Source: Halobellus limi
GTDB taxonomy: Archaea; Halobacteriota; Halobacteria; Halobacteriales; Haloferacaceae
Direction of reading: 5' to 3'
DNA length: 64,000 nt
Assembly (NCBI RefSeq): GCF_004799685.1
Contig: NZ_CP031311.1
Coordinates: forward strand, 930,001-994,000
The notes beneath the pieces are model-generated. The model was not told where the DNA came from. It searched no databases and saw only the letters and a list, made by a program, of their open reading frames with translations. Both the position numbers and the translations under genes were made by a program. Every line of letters starts with the position of its first letter. Positions within the stretch are counted from its first letter, which is position 1. Shown piece after piece: positions 8,541 to 17,612 of this stretch.

Positions 8541-9296
8541 TCAGAACCCGAGGCCGCCCCAGCGGATGTACACCATCACCGCGACGATGCTGAGCTGCAG
8601 GACGCCCTCGACGCCGCTCAGTTTCGCATTGCGCATCCCGATCGCGCCGATGAGGTCCGCGTCGGGGTCGTCCGAGGTCATCTCCAGGTACATCCGGGCC
8701 TCGCCGGGCAGGAGCACGCCGAAGCCGAGGACGGTGAGCACGGTGACGATGCCGAGCGCGGCGAGGATCGATGCCCCCGGCATCGCGAAGGTGCCGAGGT
8801 TCGCGACCAGTGACGCCGCGCCGCCGCCGACGACGAGGGCGAACAGCGCGAGCCACCGCCAGTCGGCGAACGAGTCGAACTGGTAGCCGACCGCGAGGAG
8901 CGCTGCGCCCATCGCGACGACCGAGAACAGCCCGCCCCACGCGGCGAGGCCCGGGAGTAGCCCCATCCGCGCCGCAAGCACCATCCCGCCGAAGATGGTC
9001 GTGAAGGCGAGCGTCGGCATCAGGAACGCCATCTTCGGCGTGAACCGCTGGAAGACCGCGGCCCGCTCCTCGACGTCGAGGCCGCCGAGAACCGGCCCGA
9101 GGACCATCGCCATGAAGAGGTCGATGCCCGTCCAGAGCACGCCGGCCATCACGTGGACGTAGGTCAACTGCTCTACCGTTCCGAACAGGACGGCGGCGAC
9201 GAACAGCGTGATTGGTATCAGAACCGCTCCCGCGCCGAAGACCGGGTTCGCCCTGTTCGCCATCCCCCGAATCGTCGTCCTGATAGAGACGCTCAC
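8541..9296 (-). CDS. Integral membrane protein, CopD/DUF2269-like
   Basis: A 251-residue protein with seven likely membrane helices. The second carries a His and the segment HVMAGVLWTGIDLFMAMVLG, a pattern seen in CopD/DUF2269-type proteins, some of which bind haem or copper. Family assignment is from this pattern only. The GTG at 9294-9296 is chosen because a TATA-like box lies 23-32 bases upstream; an internal ATG at 9261-9263 (MANRANPVFG) is a reasonable alternative. The 3' end nearly touches the convergent gene at 8537. Confidence 0.7.
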   Translation of the reverse strand: MSVSIRTTIRGMANRANPVFGAGAVLIPITLFVAAVLFGTVEQLTYVHVMAGVLWTGIDLFMAMVLGPVLGGLDVEERAAVFQRFTPKMAFLMPTLAFTTIFGGMVLAARMGLLPGLAAWGGLFSVVAMGAALLAVGYQFDSFADWRWLALFALVVGGGAASLVANLGTFAMPGASILAALGIVTVLTVLGFGVLLPGEARMYLEMTSDDPDADLIGAIGMRNAKLSGVEGVLQLSIVAVMVYIRWGGLGF

Positions 9297-9318
9297 ATCG
9301 TCACTCGAACGAACGGAC

Positions 9319-9328
9319 GATAAATATT
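9319..9328 (-). promoter_or_regulatory. TATA-like box for the membrane protein gene
   Basis: Read on the minus strand this is aatatttatc, placed 23-32 bases before the GTG at 9296. That spacing is usual for leaderless haloarchaeal transcripts. Confidence 0.5.
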
Positions 9329-9529
9329 CTATCGATTGTCACAATCGGTGACTGACAGTTCGAGCCGTGTGTCGGTTCCGGCGTGGCGACGCACCCGACC
9401 GTAGAGGACAATCCTCCCGCCGTCGCCGCTCAGTGTCGGTCCGTCTCGGACGCTCGCGGCGCTGTCGAGGTAATTCGGTGGAAAAATCGCGGATCGTACG
9501 TCGCCTAGGCGGCGACGGTCAGAACCGGA

Positions 9530-9724
9530 TTAGACGCGGACGACGTTCGTCGCGCGGGGGCCCTTGGGGGCCTGTTCGATCTCGAATTCGATCTCCGTTC
9601 CCTCGGTGAGGTCCTCGCCGCCGACGTCTTCCATGTGGAAGAATACGTCCTCGTCCGCGTCCTCTGTCTCGATGAAACCGTAGCCGCCTGTGTCGTTGAA
9701 GAAATCAACCGTACCGTTTGCCAT
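9530..9724 (-). CDS. cspA: Cold shock domain protein
   Basis: A 64-residue single cold-shock (OB-fold) domain. It has the RNP1-like GTVDFFNDTGGYGFIETE and RNP2-like DEDVFFHMEDV motifs, which bind single-stranded RNA or DNA. It is more acidic than bacterial CspA, as expected for a halophile. The start at the ATG (9722-9724) gives the standard length; longer in-frame extensions are basic and not part of the domain. A TATA-like box at the right leaderless spacing supports this start. Confidence 0.95.
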   Translation of the reverse strand: MANGTVDFFNDTGGYGFIETEDADEDVFFHMEDVGGEDLTEGTEIEFEIEQAPKGPRATNVVRV

Positions 9725-9750
9725 TGCAGATAGACGAACGCCCGAGACAC

Positions 9751-9759
9751 GGATAAGGC
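9751..9759 (-). promoter_or_regulatory. TATA-like box for cspA
   Basis: On the minus strand this reads gccttatcc, 27-35 bases before the cspA ATG. The spacing suggests a nearly leaderless transcript. Confidence 0.45.
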
Positions 9760-9978
9760 TTCGGTATTCGTCTCCTCGATCCCGAATCTGCTCCACGAAT
9801 GTGCTATTATCGAAGGATCTGCTGATCACTCGCGTGTACGGTCGGTTCCGAGCCGTGAGGGCGACCACCCCGACAGAAGCCGAGCGGTGTCGGACGGCGG
9901 CTCCGACGTTTCGGTCCCGCCGGCACGCGACCCCGGGGAACGGCGGCGCGGGCGTTCGACCGCGGCGTCTCTCTGCCG

Positions 9979-11319
9979 CTACGCGCCGCGTGGGAAGTTC
10001 TCGATCGTCTCCGCGCGGAAGGCGTCCTCGTCGAACTCGTAGTCCTCCTCGAAGAACTCCAGGATGGTCTCCGTGTCGCGCATCGCGTTCTTCAGGCTCG
10101 TCGACGCCCCCGGCGAGGGCGTGATGTTGAAGATGATGTCGTCGCCGACGATCTTCGCCTCGCCCATATCGAGGGACTTCTCGCTCGTGTCGACGATCTG
10201 CGGTCGGACGCCGCCGTAGCCCTTCGCGCGCTCGATGTCGTCGAGTTCGACGCTCGGGACGACCTTCTGGACCTCGGGGAGGAACGCCCGCGTGCCGAGT
10301 TCGGGGACGTCGTAGAGGAGGTTCGTGAGGACGTACGGGAGGAGAATGCGGTCGGCGAGGATGTTGGCGTAACTGAGGAACGAGGCGGCGTTCAGCCCGA
10401 AGACGTCGAGGAAGTCACTGACCGTCGAGACGCGCCCGCGCTCCAGCGTGGGGACGAGTTTCGCCGTGGGTCCGAAGCGGGTGATACTCCCGTCGTGGAC
10501 GTCGGCGTCGCCGTGGACCGCCGCGAACGGCAGTTTCTTCATCTGGAGCGTGTAGACCTTTCCATTTAAGAGGTCGTCGGCGAGGAAGAAGCTCCCCGCG
10601 ACCGGCAGCAACACCATGTCCTCGCCGTAGCCCAGTTCCTTCGCGATCTGGAGGCTGTGGGAGCCGGCGGCGACGACCGCGACCTCGCAGTCGAACGGTC
10701 CCCGTCCGGTCGTGAGCGTGTAGCCGTCGGTGTTCTTCGTGACGTCTTCGACCTTCGTGTCGGTGAACACGTCGACGTGTGCCTCCTCCCGGGCGTTCTC
10801 GACCATCGACTTCGCGGTCGCACCGTAGTCGACGACGTACCCGTCCGGGGTCTGTAACGCGAGCATCTCCACGTCGGGGTCGCGGCCCTCCACGACCTTC
10901 GGTTCGATCTCGCCGATCTCCTCGCGACCGATCGGTTCGAGTTTCGGGAACAGGTCGCCGAACCCCTCCTCGTGGTAGCGGTCTTCGAGTTTGTCGACCT
11001 CCTCCTCGCCGACGCCGAGCACCATCTTGCTGCGCTTGGCGTGCATCTCGCGGTCGGGGTCGTGGTTCTCCAGATACCCCGCGAGCAGTTCCGCGCCCGT
11101 CTTGACGCCCTCGGCCTTCTCTAAGGTGTAGTTCGTCTCGATGTCTCCGAAGTGAAGCGTCTGTGAGTTGTTGGTGTGATGGGAGTTGATCGCCGCGATC
11201 TCCGACTCCTTCTCGACCAGCGCGATCGAATCGATGTCCGTGAACTTCGCAGTGGTGTACAGAAGCGATGCCCCGCTGATGCCGCCGCCGACGATAACGA
11301 GATCGTACTTTCCAGACAT
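9979..11319 (-). CDS. mqo: Malate:quinone oxidoreductase-like FAD enzyme
   Basis: A 446-residue flavoprotein. The FAD motif IVGGGISGASLLYTTAKF is at the N-terminus, the acidic VEKES strand end near residue 37, and NNSQTLHFGDIETNY near residue 50 resembles the Mqo signature. The C-terminus has the second FAD contact (PSPGASTSLKNA). Mqo oxidises malate to oxaloacetate at the membrane and passes electrons to quinone. It is similar in size to but slightly shorter than bacterial Mqo (about 490). A related 2-hydroxyacid substrate is possible. It appears monocistronic. Confidence 0.8.
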   Translation of the reverse strand: MSGKYDLVIVGGGISGASLLYTTAKFTDIDSIALVEKESEIAAINSHHTNNSQTLHFGDIETNYTLEKAEGVKTGAELLAGYLENHDPDREMHAKRSKMVLGVGEEEVDKLEDRYHEEGFGDLFPKLEPIGREEIGEIEPKVVEGRDPDVEMLALQTPDGYVVDYGATAKSMVENAREEAHVDVFTDTKVEDVTKNTDGYTLTTGRGPFDCEVAVVAAGSHSLQIAKELGYGEDMVLLPVAGSFFLADDLLNGKVYTLQMKKLPFAAVHGDADVHDGSITRFGPTAKLVPTLERGRVSTVSDFLDVFGLNAASFLSYANILADRILLPYVLTNLLYDVPELGTRAFLPEVQKVVPSVELDDIERAKGYGGVRPQIVDTSEKSLDMGEAKIVGDDIIFNITPSPGASTSLKNAMRDTETILEFFEEDYEFDEDAFRAETIENFPRGA

Positions 11320-11685
11320 AATCGATTCCTGTGGGAGTGTCTATCTCCCCGAGTGCACTCCAGCGGGATAACTCCATATTTTTCCGACCGGCGTTAAGAC
11401 GATCGACGAAGTCGATTTCGACGGAATTGGCGCGTCGGCGGTAGCGTCGTATCGCTCACCGAAGGCACGCCGACGAGGGCGGATCGGCGAGTTCCTGCGA
11501 GACTCGACGGCGACGGACGACTCCGTTACGCCGCAGTCCCCGGGAGGGATCCATCGGGCCGTCGACTCACCGCCTCGCCTCGAAAACACCGCCCCGAAAT
11601 GACGTCTCGACGCGTCATCCTGTCACTCTCACTCGTTGCGCCCGCACTTCGTGCGTTTCTTCTACGGCGGGTAGAATCGAGGGGT
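11320..11685. other. 366-base intergenic region between divergent genes
   Basis: No gene is supported. It must contain the mqo promoter (an AT stretch at about 11377-11384 reads aaaaatatgg on the minus strand) and the promoter of the small gene at 11686. Nothing else stands out. Confidence 0.5.
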
Positions 11686-11856
11686 ATGGGCTTTGGAAGC
11701 TACGACGAATCCGAACAGCAGGAGCAGACCACCGAGGCGGACGACAGCGAGGCGGTCAACGTCCACGAGCACGACCACGACGGCGACGTCAACGTCGAGT
11801 CCGACGTCGACACCGACGCGCTCGTCGATCGACTCGGCGAGATGCGCGAGGAGTAG
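11686..11856 (+). CDS. Small acidic haloarchaeal protein (DUF5786-like)
   Basis: A 56-residue, very acidic protein. It starts MGFGSYDESEQQEQ, a hallmark N-terminus of a small conserved haloarchaeal family I recall as DUF5786. The middle is His/Asp-rich (VNVHEHDHDGDVNV) and the end is helical (ALVDRLGEMREE). The ATG at 11686 is chosen because the family begins there and a gagggg ribosome-binding-like stretch precedes it. Upstream in-frame codons are basic and unrelated. Function unknown. Confidence 0.8.
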   Translation: MGFGSYDESEQQEQTTEADDSEAVNVHEHDHDGDVNVESDVDTDALVDRLGEMREE

Positions 11857-11900
11857 CGCGCCGCTCCGTCGGACTGTCGTACGCTCGCGCGATACCCCTC

Positions 11901-12542
11901 TCAATCCTCCTCCGGGAACCCCTCGACGATCTCCACGCCTGACGAGGCGCCGATCCGTTCGGCGCCCGCTTCGAGCATCGCCATCGCCTCCTCGTAGGAT
12001 CCGATGCCGCCGCTGGCTTTGACCGGGAGGTACGCCGCCATCAGCTCGACGTCGGCGACGGTCGCGCCGCCGTCGGCGAACCCGGTGGACGTCTTCACGA
12101 AGTCGGCGCCGGCCTCCGCGGCCGCCTCGCAGGCGCGGTGCTTCTCGTCGTCGGTCAGCAGCGCCGTCTCGATGATGACCTTCACCGGGATGGGGACCGC
12201 GGCGACGACCTCGGCGACGTCGGCCGCGACGGCGTCGTCGTCGCCGGCCTTCAGGCGCCCGACGTTGAGGACCATGTCCACCTCGTCGGCGCCGGACTGC
12301 CAGGCGTCGACGGCCTCGCCGTGTTTCGCGGCCGTCGAGTGCTGGCCGTGCGGGAACCCGACGACCGTCGCGAGCGTGACGTCGGGGGCGTACGCGGCCG
12401 CCTCGGCGACGTAACACGGCGGGATACAGGCGTTCATTCCGTGCTCCTCCGCCTCCTCGAGGACGGCCTCGACGGCGTCGAGCGTCGTCGTCGGCCCCAA
12501 GACCGTGTGATCGACACACGCGGCGAACTCCGTTCTGTTCAT
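11901..12542 (-). CDS. deoC: Deoxyribose-phosphate aldolase
   Basis: A 213-residue TIM-barrel enzyme that splits 2-deoxyribose-5-phosphate into acetaldehyde and glyceraldehyde-3-phosphate. It has the family motifs [19 protein letters not shown], the [10 protein letters not shown] strand, and the Schiff-base Lys in DFVKTSTGF near residue 150. The length is normal for the short archaeal form. The ATG at 12540-12542 ([13 protein letters not shown]) matches family starts. Together with the uridine phosphorylase and PfkB kinase farther right it supports nucleoside catabolism, although the genes are not in one operon. Confidence 0.95.
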   Translation of the reverse strand: MNRTEFAACVDHTVLGPTTTLDAVEAVLEEAEEHGMNACIPPCYVAEAAAYAPDVTLATVVGFPHGQHSTAAKHGEAVDAWQSGADEVDMVLNVGRLKAGDDDAVAADVAEVVAAVPIPVKVIIETALLTDDEKHRACEAAAEAGADFVKTSTGFADGGATVADVELMAAYLPVKASGGIGSYEEAMAMLEAGAERIGASSGVEIVEGFPEED

Positions 12543-12632
12543 ACCGTCTCCTGGACACCGAGCGAGAAAAATCGAGGGGTCGCAATAGTGAAGTACGACA
12601 GCCGACAACACAGCGGAGACGGCGCTCGATCA

Positions 12633-13322
12633 ATGACACCGATATTTGGGTACGGCAGCCTGATTCTCCCGACGAGTCTGATATCCAGGTTCGAGAACGT
12701 CAATCCGACGCTCGACGACGTCTACGAGGGCAACACCGATCGGAACGTCAGGGCGAACGCCCTGGAGAAGTGGGAGAAGCGACGGGAACGCATCGTGTAC
12801 GTCCCGGCGAAGATACGGGGCTTTCGTCGGTACTACTCGCTGGAGTCCGATCGGGGCGGCACGATGCTGGAGGCCGTCCGGACCGACGATCCCGACGACT
12901 GGATCAACGGCGTCCTCGTGTTCGGGCTGACCGCGGAGGAGAAGGCCCAGATCAGAGAGACGGAGAGCCCGTACGATTACACCGGCGTTCGGGACCCGGA
13001 ACTGGAGTACTACGTCGATCCGGACCGCTTCGACGAGTACGACATCACCGACATTTCGGAGGTCCGGCTGTTCGCCAACAGCGCCGAGAGCGCGGACATC
13101 GCCGCCGACAAACCGCGAAACGGGACGTACCACAGCCGGATCGTCAACGGGATCATGATGATCGGCGAGATGTACGGCTCGGCGGTGGCCACGGAGTTCT
13201 ACCGGGACTTCTGTGCCACGACGTACGAGACCGCCTACGACTCGACCGACGCGAGCGAGTTCAACACGGTCGCGGAGAACGACGAGCTCTCGGGTGATTC
13301 AGGGTGGACAGTGCGAGAGTAG
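12633..13322 (+). CDS. Gamma-glutamylcyclotransferase-fold protein
   Basis: A 229-residue protein opening with PIFGYGSLILP, the substrate-binding YGS signature of the GGCT/AIG2 fold. It continues with RGFRRYYSL, VLVFGLTAEE and a RETESPYDY segment where the usual catalytic Glu could sit. GGCT-like enzymes cyclise gamma-glutamyl groups to 5-oxoproline; many relatives have unknown substrates. The start is the ATG directly before the fold. Its last codons overlap the start of the following membrane protein by 19 bases, so the two are tightly coupled. Confidence 0.75.
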   Translation: MTPIFGYGSLILPTSLISRFENVNPTLDDVYEGNTDRNVRANALEKWEKRRERIVYVPAKIRGFRRYYSLESDRGGTMLEAVRTDDPDDWINGVLVFGLTAEEKAQIRETESPYDYTGVRDPELEYYVDPDRFDEYDITDISEVRLFANSAESADIAADKPRNGTYHSRIVNGIMMIGEMYGSAVATEFYRDFCATTYETAYDSTDASEFNTVAENDELSGDSGWTVRE

Positions 13323-14560
13323 TCTCGAAGACGATTTCGGACTTCCGGAACCACTGTTTCGAGGAGGGAGACAAGTTCTGGTACGCGGCGATCGTGCCGC
13401 AGTCGACGCTCTCGGGACTGGACGACACCGAGGAGTACGAGTACGTCGAGCTGTCCGCCCCGGAGGTGGACGAAGACGGGACGCTGGCGCAGATCATCGC
13501 GTTCAGCGACGATCACGACGTCGCGGAGTTCTCGACGGACGAGGGTCGGCCCTGGGCCTGCATCCGGACCAGGCTCCAGCGGGAGATCGGCCTCGATCCG
13601 GACGACGGCGACGACGACGAGAACATGGAGGTCGTGATCCGCGAGTGCGAGACGGAGACGCTGGAGGGGCTGAACGTCCACCGCGTCTCGGCGTGGGAGC
13701 AGGAGGACCGCGACATCACGACCCAGGGCCTCGCCGGATACATCTCCGCGGGCGATATGGACGACACGGACGCCCTAAAGCGGGGCGACGTCTGCGAGCT
13801 GATCAACCCGGAGACGGGCTCGCGGATCCAGTTGCCGATCGAAACGTACGATCACAAGAACCGGAAGGACAACACGATCAGGATCAACGGCATCACGCGG
13901 AAGCTCCTCCGCGTGGACTCGAAAGACGAGGGCGAGGACAACGAGGTCAGACTCCGGATACTCACCGAAGTCGACGAGGAGGAAGGAACCGTAGAGCGGG
14001 CCTCGAAGTGGCTCGGCCGGCGGTTCGTCGATTACAGTTACTCGAACTTCCGCGTCCTGCCGGGGTACGACCGGGACGAGGGCCGGAACGTCGTCCGGAT
14101 GAACGAGGACGCGATGAAGGGGCTCGGCATCGAGGAGAACGACCGCGTCCTCTTGAGTTGGCTGCGCGACGAGAAGCGACGGCGCAACGTCCGCTGTCAG
14201 TCCGGGTGGGAGGAGGACAAAGACCTCGAACCGGAGGCCACACCGGAGAGTTCCTACGGCGAGGAGGAGTCGCTGTCCGTTCGGATTCCGAGCACCGAAC
14301 GCGACAACCTGAACATCAGCGTCGGCGACAGCATTCAGATACGACGCGATATGCGGTACCAGGCCGGCAAGCAGGTGTCGCTGTCGGCGTTCGGTATCCT
14401 GGGCGTGGTCGTCGGGACCGGTCAGTTGATCAATATGGTCTTCGAACAGATTACGTTCGCCTACGTCGTCTCTTCGGTGAGCATCGTTCTCGTGCTGTCG
14501 GTGTTCACCGTCTGGCTCGTGATGAATCCGATCCGGCAGAAGTGCCGAACGCCCGAGTAG
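13304..14560 (+). CDS. Membrane-anchored protein with beta-barrel (Cdc48-N-like) segments
   Basis: A 418-residue protein starting at GTG inside the preceding gene. The first about 345 residues are hydrophilic. At least two segments (VVRMNEDAMKGLGIEENDRV and VRIPSTERDNLNISVGDSIQ) resemble the strand-helix-strand units of double-psi beta barrels, as in the Cdc48/VCP N-domain; this is my reading and not a confirmed hit. Two membrane helices lie at the C-terminus (about residues 362-408), with a short basic tail. The soluble part should face the cytoplasm if the tail-anchored topology holds. No catalytic motif is recognised. Confidence 0.6.
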   Translation: MDSARVVSKTISDFRNHCFEEGDKFWYAAIVPQSTLSGLDDTEEYEYVELSAPEVDEDGTLAQIIAFSDDHDVAEFSTDEGRPWACIRTRLQREIGLDPDDGDDDENMEVVIRECETETLEGLNVHRVSAWEQEDRDITTQGLAGYISAGDMDDTDALKRGDVCELINPETGSRIQLPIETYDHKNRKDNTIRINGITRKLLRVDSKDEGEDNEVRLRILTEVDEEEGTVERASKWLGRRFVDYSYSNFRVLPGYDRDEGRNVVRMNEDAMKGLGIEENDRVLLSWLRDEKRRRNVRCQSGWEEDKDLEPEATPESSYGEEESLSVRIPSTERDNLNISVGDSIQIRRDMRYQAGKQVSLSAFGILGVVVGTGQLINMVFEQITFAYVVSSVSIVLVLSVFTVWLVMNPIRQKCRTPE

Positions 14561-14651
14561 GCAGTCGAACCGACACTCCCGCTGGGTTCGCCCCGGGACG
14601 GGCGTCGGCCCGCTTCGGTACCGTTTTGCCCGCGGGTCCGGATCCGCCAGT

Positions 14652-15500
14652 ATGGCGATACTTCCGGAGGGGTTCGCGCTGCCGCCACCGACGTACCTCG
14701 CGGCGCTCCTCGCCGCCGCCGCGGTCGTCGCGCGCGCCGCGCTCCGACGACGCCCGACGGTCACGACCGGTCGCGTCCTCGCCCTCGCGCCCTGGATGGC
14801 GCTTGGATCCGCACTGCACGTCCTCTACGTCGTCGAGGCGCTTCCCGCGCTCGCCCGCCCGCTGGCGGGCACGCCCGCCGTGTACGTCACCGTCGCGGTC
14901 GCCGCCGTCGGCGCCTGGGTCGCTCTCGACGCCGTCCTCGACGAGCGCGACGGCGACTCCGCGGGGCAGTCCCCGCGCGTCGCCCGCGCCCTCGCGCTCG
15001 GCGGCGGCGCGCTCGCGCTCGTCGCCGTCGTCCGCGTCCTCGCCGTCGGCGTGGCCGCGGGCGCGTTGTCGCCGCTCGTTCCCGCCGCCAGCGTCGTCGT
15101 CGCCGCGGTTCTCGCCGCCGCCGTCTGGTTCGCCCTCACTCGCGTCGCCCCGGAGACCCGGACCACCGGCGCGCTCGGCGCCTTCGCGGTCTTCGCACAC
15201 GTCCTCGACGGCGTCTCGACGGCCGCCGGGATCGACCTGCTGGGGTTCGGCGAGCGGACGCCGCTCTCGCGGCTCATCGTCGAGTTCGCCGCCGGGCTGC
15301 CGACCGAACCGGTGCTGGGTTCGGGGTGGCTGTTCGTGCTCGTCAAGATCGCGGTCGCCTCGCTCGTGGTGTGGCTCTTCGCCGACCTCGTCGAGACGGA
15401 CCCGACCGAGGCGCGGTTGCTGCTCGGGTTCGTCGCGGCCGTCGGGTTCGGGCCGGCGACCCACAACGTCCTGCTTTTCGCGATCAGCGCGCCCGGGTGA
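14652..15500 (+). CDS. DUF63 family membrane protein
   Basis: A 282-residue protein with seven or more hydrophobic helices. It has the DUF63 landmarks: a PPPTYL start, WMALGSALHVLY in helix 2, AVFAHVLDGVSTAAGIDLLGF in the middle and GFGPATHNVLLF near the end. The buried His and Asp residues are conserved in the family, which is widespread in archaea and of unknown function. The ATG at 14652 matches the family start. The downstream gene is 130 bases away on the same strand. Confidence 0.85.
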   Translation: MAILPEGFALPPPTYLAALLAAAAVVARAALRRRPTVTTGRVLALAPWMALGSALHVLYVVEALPALARPLAGTPAVYVTVAVAAVGAWVALDAVLDERDGDSAGQSPRVARALALGGGALALVAVVRVLAVGVAAGALSPLVPAASVVVAAVLAAAVWFALTRVAPETRTTGALGAFAVFAHVLDGVSTAAGIDLLGFGERTPLSRLIVEFAAGLPTEPVLGSGWLFVLVKIAVASLVVWLFADLVETDPTEARLLLGFVAAVGFGPATHNVLLFAISAPG

Positions 15501-15629
15501 ACGACGAGCAGACCGCCGAACGTCGCCGCGCCCCGCAGTGCTCGACGCCGGCCGTGGCCTCCCGTCCGAGGAACCAGCGGCATTTATTTGCGAGCGACCG
15601 CAGCGAACAGTTGTAGCACGCCCTCCCGT

Positions 15630-16817
15630 ATGATCGACGACGCCCTCCCGCTCCGAAAGCGCACGCTCGTCGTACTGCTGCTGTGCATCGTCGCCCTCTC
15701 CGCGTTCGTCTGGATGTCGGGCGCGGCTGTGACCGACGGCGAGCCGCGGGTCAGCGCCAACGTGAGCGAACGGTACCGATCGGTCGACGCGCTCACCGCG
15801 ACCCGCTCTATCGAGATCCGGACCAACGGGACGACGACCACGCGAACCGTCGCCGACGTGACGCTCGTCCCCGGGACCGACCGCGAGCGGGTCCGGTTTC
15901 GGCAAGACGGCTCACGCCGCTACGAGCGGCGCGTCTCCAACGGCTCGACGCTGTGGCTCTACGACCGCGACCGGCAGACCGTCACGACCGTCGACCTCAG
16001 CGGACCGCCGACGCGGTCGGTGCTTCCGGGGCGCCTGCAGCGACTCGTCGCGGAGGCCGGACTGACGGACTCCTCCGGACGCCCGCAGAAACCGGCGGTC
16101 GCGCCGCTCCCGGTCGTACCTCGACGCGATGGCGCACAGTTCGGCCCCGCCACCGACGGGGAGTACACCGTCCGGTACGTCGAGACGGCCTCGGTCGGCG
16201 ATCGCGAGGCGCACGTCCTCAGCGTCGCTCCGCGGGGGAACCGAACGGACGCCGGGTACCGCCAGCGACTCTGGCTCGACACGGAACGCTTCTATCCGCT
16301 CCGTACGCAGACCGTCTGGACCGACGACGGAACGCGGCGGTCGGTCACGACCACCTACACGGACGTGACCTTCGACGCGTCGGTTTCGGCGGCCGCGTTC
16401 CGCCCCGACATCGACTCCGAGACGACAGTCGATCAGCTCGAATCCCCCGACACCGAGTGGTATCGTAGCGCCGATCGGCTCTCCGCGCGGAGTTCGATCG
16501 CGGTCCCGGACCCGTCGGTCCCGTCGGAGTTCTCCCTGACGTACGCCACTCGGACGACCGGGCGCGTGCGGGGCGTCGGACTCCGGTACGCCACGGACGG
16601 AAGCCGTCTCACGGTGGCGAAGTACAACTTCACCTACGCGCTCGACGAGGACGAGCGCGATCTCACGATCGGCGGTCGGCCGGCGACGCTCGACCGCGGG
16701 CCGACGACCTCGCTGTCGTGGGCGTGCGGCCGGTACCGATACACGGTCCGCGGCACGGGGGTCGAGACGGACCGACTGGTCGCGGTCGGCCGGTCGATCG
16801 GATGCCCGACCGCGTGA
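15630..16817 (+). CDS. Membrane-anchored LolA/outer-membrane-lipoprotein-sorting-like protein
   Basis: A 395-residue protein with one N-terminal membrane helix (about residues 10-30; VVLLLCIVALSAFVWMSG) and a long extracellular part. It has repeated beta-strand patterns typical of LolA-like folds: VRFRQDGSRRYERRVSNGSTLWLYDRDRQ in outline, a YPLRTQTVW segment, and VTFDASVSAAAFRPDI. Several Asn-X-Ser/Thr sites suit surface glycosylation. LolA-like domains bind hydrophobic ligands; archaea have no outer membrane, so the role is unknown. The ATG at 15630 puts the helix at the N-terminus. Confidence 0.75.
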   Translation: MIDDALPLRKRTLVVLLLCIVALSAFVWMSGAAVTDGEPRVSANVSERYRSVDALTATRSIEIRTNGTTTTRTVADVTLVPGTDRERVRFRQDGSRRYERRVSNGSTLWLYDRDRQTVTTVDLSGPPTRSVLPGRLQRLVAEAGLTDSSGRPQKPAVAPLPVVPRRDGAQFGPATDGEYTVRYVETASVGDREAHVLSVAPRGNRTDAGYRQRLWLDTERFYPLRTQTVWTDDGTRRSVTTTYTDVTFDASVSAAAFRPDIDSETTVDQLESPDTEWYRSADRLSARSSIAVPDPSVPSEFSLTYATRTTGRVRGVGLRYATDGSRLTVAKYNFTYALDEDERDLTIGGRPATLDRGPTTSLSWACGRYRYTVRGTGVETDRLVAVGRSIGCPTA

Positions 16818-17239
16818 TGCCGTCGGCCCTCTCGGATCGCCGTGACGCACTCACCCCGTCTCCGGACGCGCCCCCACCTGGAACTTCTGACTGTGAAACC
16901 GCGCCTGCCGTTATATGTCCCGCCGTCTCCTCCCGTCGAGTGCGATGGACACAGCCGACGGACGTCAGGTGTCGACCCCGCTTGCGTCGCCCTTTCGCCC
17001 GTCGTCCGCGACTCCGTCGTCACCGCGTCCCCGCTGACGCCTTCCTGTGCCCTCCTACGAGACTTCGCTTCCCGGAACCGCTACCCCCGGAGTCGATGTC
17101 CCGTCTGCGCTCGCGCGTCGAACCGATTCCGCACGGCGGACGGCGGCGGGTACCCGCTGTCTCGACGGGCGGCTCGCGGAACTTCCGGTGGAGAAATCTG
17201 TGGGGCTTTTTATTCCGCCGGGCGTCCTCCGGGCAACAC
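16818..17239. other. 422-base intergenic region
   Basis: No protein-coding signal. The frames here are Pro/Arg/Ser-rich and lack the acidic bias of neighbours. A weak TATA-like gttatatg occurs at about 16909. The last 35 bases hold the promoter of the winged-helix gene. Confidence 0.5.
17206..17214 (+). promoter_or_regulatory. TATA-like box for the winged-helix/membrane module
   Basis: The sequence ctttttatt ends 26 bases before the GTG at 17240. This is the expected spacing for a leaderless start and is the main reason for choosing that GTG. Confidence 0.55.
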
Positions 17240-17611
17240 GTGAGCGAGGACCCGGCGCTCGGTGACGTTCTCGACGTCCTCAGCGACGAGTACGCCCGGG
17301 CGATCCTCGCCGCAACGAGTGTCAAGCCCATGTCTGCACAGCAACTCGCCGACGAGTGCGAGATGTCCAAACCGACGGTGTACCGGCGGGTCGAACGGCT
17401 CCGAGACTACGACCTCATCGAGGAGCGCACGGCGATCCAGGACGACGGGAACCACTACAGCGTCTACGCGGCGACGCTCTCGGAACTCTCCGTCGAGTTG
17501 GACGAGGGGTCGTTCGAGGCCGACGTGACGCGACGCGAACCCGAGGCCTTCCCGGGGCAACGCGAGACAGACACCGCCGACCGCTTCGCGAAGATGTGGG
17601 AGAACCTCTGA
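17240..17611 (+). CDS. Winged helix-turn-helix regulator (module copy 1)
   Basis: A 123-residue ArsR-like DNA-binding protein. The winged helix covers about residues 5-75: LGDVLDVLSDEYARAIL, then the helix-turn-helix MSAQQLADECEMSKPTVYRR and a wing with QDDGNHY. A C-terminal acidic part ends DTADRFAKMWENL. There is no Cys metal site. It is followed after one base by a small membrane protein. The same two-gene arrangement, with a clearly similar regulator, occurs at 49477-50207. Confidence 0.85.
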   Translation: MSEDPALGDVLDVLSDEYARAILAATSVKPMSAQQLADECEMSKPTVYRRVERLRDYDLIEERTAIQDDGNHYSVYAATLSELSVELDEGSFEADVTRREPEAFPGQRETDTADRFAKMWENL

Positions 17612-17612
17612 G

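Noticed and set aside
9504-9520. Palindrome around cgcctaggcg after cspA
   Set aside because: Short, common in high-GC DNA; too weak to call a terminator.
13213-15905. Very long open frames overlapping the DUF63 and beta-barrel genes, on both strands
   Set aside because: They are Arg/Pro/Ser-rich or lack acidic bias, cross several real genes with strong family matches, and arise from high GC in third codon positions.
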